DNA of 33,764 nucleotides from an uncultured Ruminococcus sp. (GCA_947345935.1 CAMZZN010000028.1:1-33764), one strand, 5' to 3'; shown: positions 8,164 through 16,967, counted from the stretch's first letter. Notes: generated from the letters alone by a model not told the origin. Numbers and translations: made by a program.

Positions 8164-9084
8164 ATGAACGTAGAAGTAACCAGAATAAATCAGGGAGTAG
8201 AAGAGTTTCCCGTCGAGTATGTAAAGGCGGTCAACGAGGACTATCTTTATAAGCTGTGTGGAATCGCCGCAGATATTGCCAAAAGCCGCATTGATAAGCC
8301 TGTTATTCTGCTTTCAGGACCCTCCGGTTCGGGAAAGACCACATCTGCCATGATGATAAGCAGTATACTGGGAGAATCCGGTATCGTTACGCATACTATT
8401 TCCATGGACAATTACTTCCGTTCGCTGTCAGCGGAGGAAAAAGAACTGGCTGCTCATGGAAAGGTGGATCTTGAATCCCCTGCCCGTATCGATGCGGAAC
8501 TTCTGAGCAAGCAGATCGAAGCCATAAGCTCCTGCGAAGAAGTGGAAATTCCACAGTACAACTTTAAAAGCTCCGTAAGGGAGGGTGCCGGAAGAAGATT
8601 TATGAGAAATCCGGGAGAACTCGTTATCTTTGAGGGAATTCATGCTCTGAATCCGGATGTGATAACTGTTCCGGACAGTCATATCTGCAAGATATATGTC
8701 AGCGTAAGAACGAGAGTAACCAACGGCAGAACGGTGATGCATCCGTCAAGGGTAAGGCTGATGCGCAGGATGATACGTGACGGCAAGTTCCGGAAGCGCA
8801 CTCTGCGTGAAACGATGAATATGTTCCACAGCGTTGAGGAGGGCGAAAATAAGTACATCATGCCTTTCAAGTACCGTTCGGATTATGACGTTGATACTTT
8901 TATGGCATATGAACCGTCGGTATACAAAGCTTTCCTTATGGACGGACTTAAAGAACTGGAGGATGTTCCGGAGGTGCGGGAGATACTTGACGTATTGGAT
9001 GATCTGCATACTCTTGACGAAAGTTTTGTTCCGGAAGATTCGCTTATCCGTGAATTTATCGGCAACGGACAGTTTAAATATTAG
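8164..9084 (+). CDS. Uridine kinase-like nucleoside kinase (P-loop)
   Basis: The 306-aa protein has a Walker A motif GPSGSGKTT at residues 52-60, a SMDNYFR element (the uridine/phosphoribulokinase-type substrate loop) near residue 81, and FEGIHALNP as the Walker B region near residue 156, followed by RTRVTNGRTVMHPSRVRLMRRMIRD. The family phosphorylates nucleosides such as uridine. In related Clostridia such proteins often carry an N-terminal TGS domain; here the N-terminus is short and no TGS domain is evident. The gene starts 6 nt after thrS without a clear ribosome site, which points to translational coupling and to T-box control of both genes. The true substrate cannot be read from the sequence. 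Confidence 0.82.
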   Translation: MNVEVTRINQGVEEFPVEYVKAVNEDYLYKLCGIAADIAKSRIDKPVILLSGPSGSGKTTSAMMISSILGESGIVTHTISMDNYFRSLSAEEKELAAHGKVDLESPARIDAELLSKQIEAISSCEEVEIPQYNFKSSVREGAGRRFMRNPGELVIFEGIHALNPDVITVPDSHICKIYVSVRTRVTNGRTVMHPSRVRLMRRMIRDGKFRKRTLRETMNMFHSVEEGENKYIMPFKYRSDYDVDTFMAYEPSVYKAFLMDGLKELEDVPEVREILDVLDDLHTLDESFVPEDSLIREFIGNGQFKY

Positions 9085-9121
9085 TGTTTGATATTTCAAT
9101 GACTTTAACAAATTATAAAAA

Positions 9122-9152
9122 CAAAGGCGAATCTGAAAATGATTCGCCTTTG
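9122..9152. terminator. Shared terminator between the convergent operons
   Basis: A perfect 12-bp stem (9122-9133 with 9141-9152) has a 7-nt loop. On the - strand it is followed by TTTTTATAATTTG, on the + strand by CTTTTG. It can end both the thrS-kinase transcript and the long - strand operon. Confidence 0.88.
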
Positions 9153-9161
9153 CTTTTGCGG

Positions 9162-10100
9162 TTATCCTATTTTGACCACGCCGTAATCTTCGAGGTTGTA
9201 AAACAGCATAAATCTTGCTTCGTCCCGGCATTCCGGCTTTACCATGTAATACAGGTAAGTTTCAATGAGATTAAGATTTGTGGAGGTTCTGCCTTCGATC
9301 TTGAATTGATTGAATCCCATGGGCACATATTTTTCCCAGATATCGTCCGGGGTAACATGGGTGCTCAGATCTTTTATATCAAAAATATCCCTGTTGGCAA
9401 AAGGACAGTCGGTTTCCGGCATATCGGGATAATTTTTGAGGTTGAACGGCTTACCAGGATGCTTGCTGATATGATCGCAGTACATGATCTGCTGTATTCC
9501 GAGATTTCTGTAATGCTCGGTGCGTCTTTTGCATCCCGGTTCGCAGCAGGCGTTAACCAGAATTTCGCATTTCTCCTTGTGGGGGATTTGTTCCAGAATA
9601 TCAAATTTGTTGTTGAAATCATAGTCGAGTACGACGATGCTGTAGTCCTTTTCAAGCTCTTCTTTTAGCTTTTCAATATCCGTGATACGCTTGCAGGTAG
9701 AGCTGGTAAGCTTGTATTTAGGATAGTTTTTTCGTATGTATTCTTCAAGGAGCGGTGAATTTATAATGACCTCGTTAAGACCGTTATTTGCCATTTTCAG
9801 AACCGAGTTGCAGAATGGATCGCTTAAATGCTTTTCCTCAAGCATGGGGTTGGTAAACGTGAATCTGAGCGGAATTCCCTTGTTATTAAAGGATTTAAGC
9901 ACGCTGCGGACGAAAGACCGGTCGCAGACTCCGCTGTTTGTGCGCCCGCCGTTCCAGAGAGACTGCGGAAAAGCTCCATAAACAGACGCAATTTCAACGC
10001 CCTCCCGCATCCAATACGGACAATCCTTTACCATGGCGGCAAATATCAGATTTAATTTAAAGTGACCGGCAAAATCCGGCAGATGAAATTTTACTTTCAT
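9162..10100 (-). CDS. U32-like TIM-barrel protein, putative Fe-S protein (copy 2)
   Basis: The 312-aa protein has no N-terminal signal or membrane segment. It resembles the peptidase U32 / UbiU-UbiV / RlhA group through INSPLLEEYI, STCKRI, VNACCEPGC..R..HY and FKIEGR. Its Cys residues C178, C185, C186, C190 and C232 could hold a [4Fe-4S] cluster, as in U32 proteins, though this is inferred from spacing only. It is a tandem paralogue of the gene at 10112-11050: a residue-by-residue count gives about 201 of 312 identical (64%), with no gaps. ATG follows TAAGGAGG. It is the last gene of the operon, downstream of hydE. Peptidase activity is unlikely to be its job; the known Fe-S U32 proteins act in RNA or quinone hydroxylation. 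Confidence 0.55.
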   Translation of the reverse strand: MKVKFHLPDFAGHFKLNLIFAAMVKDCPYWMREGVEIASVYGAFPQSLWNGGRTNSGVCDRSFVRSVLKSFNNKGIPLRFTFTNPMLEEKHLSDPFCNSVLKMANNGLNEVIINSPLLEEYIRKNYPKYKLTSSTCKRITDIEKLKEELEKDYSIVVLDYDFNNKFDILEQIPHKEKCEILVNACCEPGCKRRTEHYRNLGIQQIMYCDHISKHPGKPFNLKNYPDMPETDCPFANRDIFDIKDLSTHVTPDDIWEKYVPMGFNQFKIEGRTSTNLNLIETYLYYMVKPECRDEARFMLFYNLEDYGVVKIG

Positions 10101-10111
10101 GAGTTACCTCC

Positions 10112-11050
10112 TTAGTTAAATATCAGCGACCGGGAGTTTTCAAGGCTTTTCAGAAGTGTAAAGCGTGCCTCGTCCCGGCATTCAGGCTTTGCCATGTAGT
10201 ACATATAAGTTTCAAGAACATTTATGGGGCTTGCCGTTCTGCCTTCAATTTTAAATTGTTCAAATCCCATGGGCACGTATTTTTCCCATATATCCTCAGG
10301 TGAAATATGAGTCCTGAGTTTGCGGATCTCAAAGATACCTCTTTGTGAATAGGGGCAGTCCCTGAAATGCTGCGGATCGTACTTTGAAGCGTCAAAGGGA
10401 ACGCCGGGGTATTTTTTGATGTGTTCGTTGTAGGCGATCTGCTGAACGCCTATACAGTGATAATGCTCCGATCTTCGGGGACATCCTGGCTCGCAGCAGG
10501 CGTTTACAAGAAGCTCGCAATCGGATTTGCGGGGCAGTTTTTCCAGAACTTCAAAGTTGTTGTTGAAGTCGTAGTCGATCACCACGATGCTGTAGTCCTT
10601 TCCGAGCTCTTCTTCCAGAGCCGCCGGGTCGGTTATCCTCTTGCAGGTAGAGCTTGTAAGCTTATAGCCGGGATAGTTCCGGCGGATGTAGTCCTCCAGA
10701 AGAGGAGACATAACGATAGCTTCGTTCATGCCGTTGTCGGCAAGCTTCATGACCATATTGCAGAACTGGTCGCTGAGGTGCTTTTTTTCCAGGGCAGGAT
10801 TTGTAAATGTAAAGCGGAGAGGAATTCCCCTGTCATTGAATACCTTAATTACATTTTTGACAAAGTTCTTGTCCACAACGCCGCCCTGAGTTCTGCCGCC
10901 GTTCCAGACAGACGGCGGAAAAACGCCGTAGAATGACGCTATTTCAACGCCCTCACGGAAGAATTCCGGACGATGCGCCAGCATTTCGGCGAACATAAAA
11001 TTAAGCTTGAAGTTTCCCGAAAAATCAGGAAGGTGAAAACGTACTTTCAT
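10112..11050 (-). CDS. U32-like TIM-barrel protein, putative Fe-S protein (copy 1)
   Basis: The 312-aa protein starts at ATG 11050 (MKVRFHLPDF), six bases after AAGGAG. A longer frame starting at 11188 only overlaps hydE and lacks a ribosome site. The key features match its neighbour: NGGRT at 50-54, FTNP..E.KHLSD, MSPLLEDYI, STCKRI, VNACCEPGCPRRSEHY and FKIEGRT, with Cys at 97, 136, 178, 185, 186, 190, 232 and 291, all conserved in the other copy. The reading frame overlaps the end of hydE by 26 nt, so the genes are tightly coupled. The function is unknown; the U32/Fe-S assignment is a motif-level inference. Confidence 0.55.
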   Translation of the reverse strand: MKVRFHLPDFSGNFKLNFMFAEMLAHRPEFFREGVEIASFYGVFPPSVWNGGRTQGGVVDKNFVKNVIKVFNDRGIPLRFTFTNPALEKKHLSDQFCNMVMKLADNGMNEAIVMSPLLEDYIRRNYPGYKLTSSTCKRITDPAALEEELGKDYSIVVIDYDFNNNFEVLEKLPRKSDCELLVNACCEPGCPRRSEHYHCIGVQQIAYNEHIKKYPGVPFDASKYDPQHFRDCPYSQRGIFEIRKLRTHISPEDIWEKYVPMGFEQFKIEGRTASPINVLETYMYYMAKPECRDEARFTLLKSLENSRSLIFN

Positions 11051-12110
11051 TGTTTGCTCCTTGGATAGTATTTTGCGATATGTGATCTCCACGTTCATGA
11101 ACCGCTTGGTAGCCGGCATTTTCAATGCTTCGCTCCAGCTGACGGCAGCACTCTGCTGCTTCAGAACCGGAAGAAAGCTTATTGTCATACAGATCGTATT
11201 TTTTCCGTACGCCGGCTGGAGAAAGATTCGGCATTACTACGTTGCAGCCGGTTTTCAGACCAAGCTCCCTGCCGACAGGGGAAATAGTTCCCAGGGCAGT
11301 GGTTGCCGGAAGCAGAACGTCGGGGAACATGAGCCTTATGATGCCCAGAAGCCGCAGCGTAAGTTCCAGCGTGCCGCCCGGCATATCTGCGAACGGCGTT
11401 AAGTGATGCGGTACAAAAGGTCCTATGCCGATCATATGCGGGCGCAGTTCCTGCATAAAGCGAAGATCGGCAATAAGGTCAGCCGTGGTCTGGAACGGAG
11501 CTCCGACCATGAAGCCGGCTCCTACCTGATAGCCGAGTTCCCTGAGATCGTACAGGCATCTTCTGCGGTTTTCAAAGCTCATTTTAGGAGGATGAAGCCT
11601 GGAGTACAGCTCCGGAGAAGCCGTTTCGTGGCGGAGAAGATAGCGGTCTGCACCGGCGTCCTTCATACGCCTGTAGCTTTCGTATGAGCGTTCACCAAGG
11701 GACAGCGTAACGGCGCAGTCGGGATATTTTTCACTAAGTCCGGATATTATGCGGCACATGAGATCGTCGGTAAAAGCGCTGTCCTCGCCGCCCTGAAGCA
11801 CAAAGGTGCGGAAACCAAGTTCATATCCGGCTGCGGCGCACTTCATGATCGAATCGAAGTCAAGACGGTAGCGCTGCGCCTCACGGTTGCTTCGCCTGAT
11901 ACCGCAGTAAAGGCAGTCGTTTTTGCAGTAGCTTGATATTTCAATAAGACCACGCAGAAAAACTCTTTTGCCGTAAACACGCTGTCTCACTTCATCAGCG
12001 TATTTTTTCAGCAGCTCCGCCGTCTGTTCATCATCTGCATTTATAAGCGTAAGAAGCTCGTCGTCGGACAGATTGCCGTTCTGATACAGCTTTTCAACAA
12101 GTCCGGTCAT
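11025..12110 (-). CDS. hydE: HydE-type radical SAM protein ([FeFe] hydrogenase maturase)
   Basis: The 361-aa protein has the radical SAM motif C62-x3-C66-x2-C69 (YCKNDCLYCGIRRSN), then LGFRTFVLQGGED, GADRYLLRHETA, GFMVGAPFQT, GIGPFVPHHLTPF and LLPATTALGTI, which match HydE rather than BioB, ThiH or PylB. HydE makes part of the organometallic precursor of the [FeFe] hydrogenase H-cluster. hydF, hydG and hydrogenase genes are not in this window. The ATG lies 2 nt after the nadA stop (TGA-AC-ATG), and the 3' end overlaps the next gene by 26 nt. The last 20 or so residues are polar and not recognisable. A non-hydrogenase role in this operon cannot be excluded. Confidence 0.85.
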   Translation of the reverse strand: MTGLVEKLYQNGNLSDDELLTLINADDEQTAELLKKYADEVRQRVYGKRVFLRGLIEISSYCKNDCLYCGIRRSNREAQRYRLDFDSIMKCAAAGYELGFRTFVLQGGEDSAFTDDLMCRIISGLSEKYPDCAVTLSLGERSYESYRRMKDAGADRYLLRHETASPELYSRLHPPKMSFENRRRCLYDLRELGYQVGAGFMVGAPFQTTADLIADLRFMQELRPHMIGIGPFVPHHLTPFADMPGGTLELTLRLLGIIRLMFPDVLLPATTALGTISPVGRELGLKTGCNVVMPNLSPAGVRKKYDLYDNKLSSGSEAAECCRQLERSIENAGYQAVHERGDHISQNTIQGANNESTFSPS

Positions 12111-12112
12111 GT

Positions 12113-13045
12113 TCAGCCGCCCAGCCTTATCATTTCATCAATACATTTTCCTGCGGTTGCGATGGTTTCATCATCCATAAGGATCTCAGATACGCCGCTG
12201 TCTTTTCGTGCAATACCGAGAAGCGACCTGTAAACGTCAGGCAGCGTGGTGATCTTCATATTGTGACATACGATGTCTTTGGTTACCGGGTAAAACTGCT
12301 TGTCTGGGCAGTCGTACTGCAAATGCTCGGCGATCGAAGTTTCGGTGCCGATAATAAACTCCTTTGCATCCGATTTTTTTGCAAAGTCAATGATGCCGGA
12401 GGTAGAACCGACGTAATCGGCAAGCTCCACCACCTGCGGTCTGCATTCGGGGTGAACCAGGAAAAGTGCGTCGGGGTGCTCAGCCTTTGCCGCCATGACA
12501 TCCTTTGCCGTAACAGCCGCATGAGTCGGGCATCCGCCGTTAAGAAGTTTCACGTCTTTTTCGGGGCAGTTCTTCTTTACGAAATCTCCGAGATTGCAGT
12601 CGGGGATAAAGAGAATTCTGTCGTTTTCGATAGCCTTTACGATCTTCAGAGCGCTGGATGAAGTTACGCATACGTCGCAGACCGTTTTAAGAGCCGCCGT
12701 TGTATTAATGTAAGCAACGACAGTTCTGCCGGGATCTTCTGCCTTGACTGCCTGGATAAGTTCCTTGTCCATTTGTTCCGCCATGGGGCATCCTGCCTTT
12801 GGGTTGGCAAGATACACGTGCTTTTGCGGAGAAAGTATCTTAGCCGTTTCTGCCATAAAGTGGACTCCGCAGAAAAGTATGTTTTTATTTTCGAGCCTCT
12901 TTGCGTCAACGCTTAACTTGTAGCTGTCGCCGGTATAATCGGCGATCTCGGTAATTTCTCTTGCCTGATAGCTGTGGGCGAGTACGGCTGTTCCTGTTTC
13001 TTTTTTCAGTCTGATTATCTCGTTCTGCATTTCACGGACATTCAT
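12113..13045 (-). CDS. nadA: Quinolinate synthase
   Basis: The 310-aa enzyme condenses iminoaspartate with dihydroxyacetone phosphate to quinolinate, using a [4Fe-4S] cluster, in NAD synthesis. The probable cluster ligands are C86 (KAGCPMAE), C172 (GGCPTH) and C260 (VCHNMK), with the usual spacing of about 87 residues. The N-terminus has VLAHSYQAREI, and HPECRPQV and GSTSGII follow. ATG at 13045 follows AAAGAGGTG. nadB and nadC, its usual neighbours, are absent; instead it sits between ridA and hydE at the end of a branched-chain amino-acid operon. Confidence 0.95.
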   Translation of the reverse strand: MNVREMQNEIIRLKKETGTAVLAHSYQAREITEIADYTGDSYKLSVDAKRLENKNILFCGVHFMAETAKILSPQKHVYLANPKAGCPMAEQMDKELIQAVKAEDPGRTVVAYINTTAALKTVCDVCVTSSSALKIVKAIENDRILFIPDCNLGDFVKKNCPEKDVKLLNGGCPTHAAVTAKDVMAAKAEHPDALFLVHPECRPQVVELADYVGSTSGIIDFAKKSDAKEFIIGTETSIAEHLQYDCPDKQFYPVTKDIVCHNMKITTLPDVYRSLLGIARKDSGVSEILMDDETIATAGKCIDEMIRLGG

Positions 13046-13079
13046 AATAACACCTCTTTGTTATAAGATTTATAATTTT

Positions 13080-13457
13080 TTAAAGACTGCTTTCCGCAAC
13101 GACCTCGACTTCAACAAGGACGTTTTTCGGAAGAGTTTTTACTGCCACGCAGCTTCTTGCCGGAAGCGACGTAAAATATCTGCCGTAAACCTCGTTAAAG
13201 GCGGCAAAATCGTTCATATCGGCGAGAAAGCAAGTGGTCTTGACAGCTTTTTCAAAGGATGAGCCTGCGGTTTTCAGCACTTCGCCAAGATTTTTCATTA
13301 CCTGTTCGGTCTGTGCCTGTATCGTATCGGCTTCAACAGTGTTTGTTGCCGGATCTATAGCTATTTGACCGCTGGTATATACCATGCCGTTTGATACGAT
13401 CGCCTGCGAATAAGGACCTACTGCGGCGGGAGCTTTCTCTGTGTGAATTTTTATCAT
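13080..13457 (-). CDS. ridA: RidA family enamine/imine deaminase
   Basis: This 125-aa protein is a full-length RidA. It has GPYSQAIVSNGMVYTSGQI near the N-terminus, R101 in LPARSCVAV (the residue that binds the substrate carboxylate) and the C-terminal VEVEVVA strand. RidA hydrolyses the reactive 2-aminoacrylate and iminobutyrate released by PLP enzymes such as threonine dehydratase. It lies 17 nt behind ilvA, the enzyme that makes these intermediates, so the pairing makes direct biochemical sense. ATG follows AAAGGAG. Confidence 0.95.
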   Translation of the reverse strand: MIKIHTEKAPAAVGPYSQAIVSNGMVYTSGQIAIDPATNTVEADTIQAQTEQVMKNLGEVLKTAGSSFEKAVKTTCFLADMNDFAAFNEVYGRYFTSLPARSCVAVKTLPKNVLVEVEVVAESSL

Positions 13458-13474
13458 AATTATTCTCCTTTACT

Positions 13475-14677
13475 TCAGTTAATGTTCAGTATCTTGAAAC
13501 CGGCGTCTGTGAGCGCATTTCTGATCTGCTCGATGTGATCGTAGTTTCTTGTTTCAAGAACTATCCGCAGGTAGCAGCCGTTGACAGCCGCTCCCTCGTT
13601 TGCACGTTCATGATGAATGGAAGTAACGTTTCCGCCCAGTTCAGCGATAATTCTTGAAACGTCCATAAGCTGACCGGGCTTGTCGATAAGCTCGATGTTC
13701 ATAGAGCAAGATCTTCCCGACATGAGCAGACCTCTCTTTATAACTCTTGAAAGGATAGTAACGTCAATATTTCCGCCGGAAAGGAGACAAACCGTTTTTT
13801 TGCCCTTTATCGGCACTTTGTTGAACATAGCGGCAGCGACCGGAACGGCTCCCGCACCTTCGGTAACAAGCTTCTGCTGTTCCATAAGGGCAAGGATAGC
13901 GGCAGAAATTTCATCATCGGTGACGGTGACTATGTCGTCCACGTACTCAGAGATGATATTATATGTATTCTCCCCCGGTTCTTTTACGGCTATACCGTCG
14001 GCAATAGTTGAAACGCTGTCAAGACGTTCTATCTTGTGGTCGTGAATGGAGTTGTACATACTCGGAGCGCCGGCAGCCTGAACGCCGTATACTTTGATAG
14101 AAGGATTCAGTTTTTTTATGGCAAAGGCAACGCCGGAGACAAGACCGCCGCCGCCGACAGGAACGATAACTGCTTCCATATCCGGTATCTGATCCAGAAG
14201 CTCAAGGCCTATGGTTCCCTGTCCTGCTATAACGTCCTCGTCGTCAAAGGGGTGGATAAAGGTATAGCCGTATTCGTCACGCTGCCTGAGAGCCTCGGCA
14301 TAGGCGTCGTCGTATACGCCTTTTACCAGGCAGACTTCCGCTCCGTAGCTTTTTGTAGCTTCAACCTTGGAAATGGGAGCTCCGTCAGGCAGACAGATAA
14401 TTGATTTTATACCGTTTCTTGCAGCCGCCAGAGCAACGCCCTGGGCATGATTTCCGGCTGAACAGGCAATAACACCCTTTGCTTTTTCCTCGGCGGAAAG
14501 CTGCGACATACGATAATAAGCTCCCCTGACCTTAAACGAGCCGGTGATCTGCAAATTCTCGGTTTTAAGGTAAATATCAGCCTCAGGATTTATCTTGGGG
14601 GCACGGATTATATCGGTTTCCCTTATTACCTGTCTTAAAACGTATTTTGCGCTGTAGATTTTATCAAGAGTCAGCAT
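13475..14677 (-). CDS. ilvA: Threonine ammonia-lyase with C-terminal ACT domain
   Basis: The 400-aa PLP enzyme turns threonine into 2-oxobutanoate, the entry point of isoleucine synthesis. The PLP lysine is K49 in GSFKVRGAYYRM. SAGNHAQGVA and the PLP phosphate loop PVGGGGLVSG follow, then CLLSGGN. Residues from about 325 form one ACT domain (MNIELIDKPGQLMDVSRIIAELGGNV..). The protein is shorter than the 500-aa enteric IlvA, which has two ACT-like domains, and resembles the single-ACT form common in Clostridia. The gene starts 14 nt after the DUF815 ATPase gene and is followed by ridA. Confidence 0.93.
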   Translation of the reverse strand: MLTLDKIYSAKYVLRQVIRETDIIRAPKINPEADIYLKTENLQITGSFKVRGAYYRMSQLSAEEKAKGVIACSAGNHAQGVALAAARNGIKSIICLPDGAPISKVEATKSYGAEVCLVKGVYDDAYAEALRQRDEYGYTFIHPFDDEDVIAGQGTIGLELLDQIPDMEAVIVPVGGGGLVSGVAFAIKKLNPSIKVYGVQAAGAPSMYNSIHDHKIERLDSVSTIADGIAVKEPGENTYNIISEYVDDIVTVTDDEISAAILALMEQQKLVTEGAGAVPVAAAMFNKVPIKGKKTVCLLSGGNIDVTILSRVIKRGLLMSGRSCSMNIELIDKPGQLMDVSRIIAELGGNVTSIHHERANEGAAVNGCYLRIVLETRNYDHIEQIRNALTDAGFKILNIN

Positions 14678-14691
14678 TTTAATTACCTTCT

Positions 14692-15894
14692 TTATTTATG
14701 TTCGTTAATGAGTTGATTTACAAACTGCCTTGCAGTTCTTGGAGAACGTCCGCTGCCCTGTAGGGCGAACTGTTCTGCTTTGAGCGCAAGGTCTGCATCG
14801 GATATATTTATGCCGCAGTTTCCGGCAATTTCCCTGACAATGGCGATGTAAGCCTTTTTGTCGGGACGTGTGAAGTTCACCCTTAAGCCGAAGCGTGCCG
14901 AAAGCGAAAGGGTTTCCTGCATTGAATCGTTCCGGTGGATATCGTCGCCGCTGCGGTCGGAGAAATTTTCTTTTACCAGATGACGGCGGTTGCTGGTGGC
15001 ATAGATCGCAGTGTTGCTGTTCCGGGCGGAAACAGATCCCTCCAGAGTAGCTTTCAGTGCGCCGAAGCAGTCCTCCCCGGAAACGAAAGAAAGATCGTCA
15101 ATAAAAATAATGAATTTCAGCGGATTTCCGCTTATGCTTTCGATAATGCGTGGGATATCACGGAGCTGTTCTTTTGTTATCTCTATAAGACGCAGACCAC
15201 GGTCGGCGTATTCGTTGACCACGGCTTTTACCGTAGAAGATTTTCCGGTGCCGGCGTCGCCGTAAAGAAGCACGTTCTGGGCAGGTTTTCCTTCCAGAAG
15301 AGCAAGGGTGTTGTTTATGACTTCCTGCCGCTCGGTTTCGTAGCCGTAAAGCTCTGAAAGCCGTTGTCTGTCGGGATGATTAACAGGAATGATTTCACCG
15401 TCACGCAGAACAAACATGGGACTTTTAGCAAACTTGCCGTAGCCGTGCCGTCCTATGTCGCTTATGCGCTTTCTGTATTCGGCCTCAAAGTCAATGTCCG
15501 AGTTTTTCCACCGTGGGAGAGGATATATCCTGTAATAGCCGTACGAAGCCTCTTCCGGAGTGAGATGTGAAAGTTCCTGTAAAAATGACAGTTCGGCTGA
15601 AACTGCGTCCTCTATGCAGGGATCGAACTCGGTTCCGGCAGCCTTTCCGGAAATATAGAAATTTTCATCCTCCAGAACAGCTTTAAGAAGATATTCGCTG
15701 AAGTTCACGTTATGTTTGTAAAGCCCGGCGGCAAACTGCGAATATCTGCCGATGTTAAAATGATCGTCGTCGGCAGATTCCCTCAGCAGCTCTTTAAGAA
15801 TGCTTAATACCTTGTCGTCAAGCAGGCTGCGGAACACGGCGAGAGCGTCCATTCCGCAGTTGAGGTTGTCGAGTTTTTCACGGATATCAGCCAT
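14692..15894 (-). CDS. DUF815-type AAA+ family ATPase
   Basis: The 400-aa protein has an N-terminal helical region (about 1-190), then an ATPase core: Walker A LLYGDAGTGKSST near residue 211, Walker B FIIFIDDLSF near residue 268, a sensor-1-like IYATSNRRHL, and a C-terminal lid with GSGRSPRTARQFVNQLI. This matches the DUF815 group, whose role is not established. It sits between leuB and ilvA, its ATG overlapping the leuB stop (TAATG), so it is translated with the pathway enzymes. Nothing in the sequence explains what it does there. Confidence 0.85.
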   Translation of the reverse strand: MADIREKLDNLNCGMDALAVFRSLLDDKVLSILKELLRESADDDHFNIGRYSQFAAGLYKHNVNFSEYLLKAVLEDENFYISGKAAGTEFDPCIEDAVSAELSFLQELSHLTPEEASYGYYRIYPLPRWKNSDIDFEAEYRKRISDIGRHGYGKFAKSPMFVLRDGEIIPVNHPDRQRLSELYGYETERQEVINNTLALLEGKPAQNVLLYGDAGTGKSSTVKAVVNEYADRGLRLIEITKEQLRDIPRIIESISGNPLKFIIFIDDLSFVSGEDCFGALKATLEGSVSARNSNTAIYATSNRRHLVKENFSDRSGDDIHRNDSMQETLSLSARFGLRVNFTRPDKKAYIAIVREIAGNCGINISDADLALKAEQFALQGSGRSPRTARQFVNQLINEHK

Positions 15895-16967
15895 TATAAT
15901 GCACCCAATATTTTTTCGGTCATTTCCGTGCAGGTAAGAGGAGCGCCGCTGCCCGTACCGATAAGATCGGCAGTACGCCAGCCGTCGTTAAGAACCTTGT
16001 CAACAGCTCTTTCAATGGCTTCGGCTTCTTTCGCAAGTCCGAACGAATAGCGGAGCATCATAGCGCCTGAAAGAATCGTAGCAATAGGATTTGCCTTGTT
16101 CTGACCTGCGATATCCGGAGCGCTGCCGTGGATAGGCTCGTACATACCACGTGAAGAAGCTCCCAGCGATGCCGAGGCAAGCATACCGATCGAACCGGTG
16201 ATCTGCGAAGCTTCGTCCGAAAGGATGTCCCCGAACATATTGGAGGTTACTATAACGTCAAATTGACGTGGATTTCTTACAAGCTGCATAGCGGCGTTGT
16301 CAACGAACATATCGCTGTATTCAACTTCCGGATATTCTTCTGCAAGAGCGTGCATAGTCTTTCTCCAGAGACGGGAAGATTCCAGTACGTTTGCTTTGTC
16401 TATGCTTGTAACACGCTTATTTCGTTTCATTGCCGTATCAAAGGCGACTCTGCCGATACGTTCGATCTCGGTAACGCTGTAGGCTTCCGTATCGTATGCC
16501 TCCCGACCGTAATTTCCCTCACGGTAGCCCCTGTCGCCGAAGTAGATTCCTCCGGTAAGCTCACGGACGATCATTATATCGAAGCCGTCGCCGACAATTT
16601 CGTCTTTCAGAGGAGACGCTGCACGCAGAGCCGGATAGAGAGTTGCAGGGCGAAGGTTTGTGAAAAGTCCGAGAGCCGAACGAATACCGAGGAGCGCCTT
16701 TTCCGGACGTTTATCGCCGGGCTGATCGTCCCACTTAGGACCTCCCACAGCGCCTAAAAGCACGCTGTCAGACGCAAGGCATCCGTCGACAGTTTCCTGC
16801 GGCAGTGGCAGCCCCGTGGAGTCAATTGCGCATCCTCCTATAAGATAGGGGGTAAAATTGAACTTATGACCAAATTTTACGGCAGTTTTCTCAAGAACGG
16901 CAACAGCGCTGTCCACGATCTCAGGACCTATGCCGTCGCCTTTTAATAAAGCGATGTTGAATTCCAT
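15894..16967 (-). CDS. leuB: 3-isopropylmalate dehydrogenase
   Basis: The 357-aa NAD-dependent enzyme oxidises and decarboxylates 3-isopropylmalate in leucine synthesis. The family marks are [10 protein letters not shown] at the N-terminus, [10 protein letters not shown], the substrate-binding Arg segment [56 protein letters not shown] and [18 protein letters not shown], which is the NAD site. The length is typical. ATG at 16967 lies 21 nt after leuD behind AAAGAGGT. Confidence 0.97.
   Translation of the reverse strand: MEFNIALLKGDGIGPEIVDSAVAVLEKTAVKFGHKFNFTPYLIGGCAIDSTGLPLPQETVDGCLASDSVLLGAVGGPKWDDQPGDKRPEKALLGIRSALGLFTNLRPATLYPALRAASPLKDEIVGDGFDIMIVRELTGGIYFGDRGYREGNYGREAYDTEAYSVTEIERIGRVAFDTAMKRNKRVTSIDKANVLESSRLWRKTMHALAEEYPEVEYSDMFVDNAAMQLVRNPRQFDVIVTSNMFGDILSDEASQITGSIGMLASASLGASSRGMYEPIHGSAPDIAGQNKANPIATILSGAMMLRYSFGLAKEAEAIERAVDKVLNDGWRTADLIGTGSGAPLTCTEMTEKILGAL

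Noticed and set aside
9084..9668. 194-codon open frame on the + strand after the nucleoside kinase gene
   Set aside because: It begins at the kinase stop, crosses the shared terminator and is antisense to a paralogous gene pair whose conservation supports the - strand.
11051..11188. N-terminal extension of the first U32-like gene
   Set aside because: It overlaps hydE out of frame and lacks a ribosome site, while ATG 11050 has AAGGAG and matches the start of the paralogue residue for residue.
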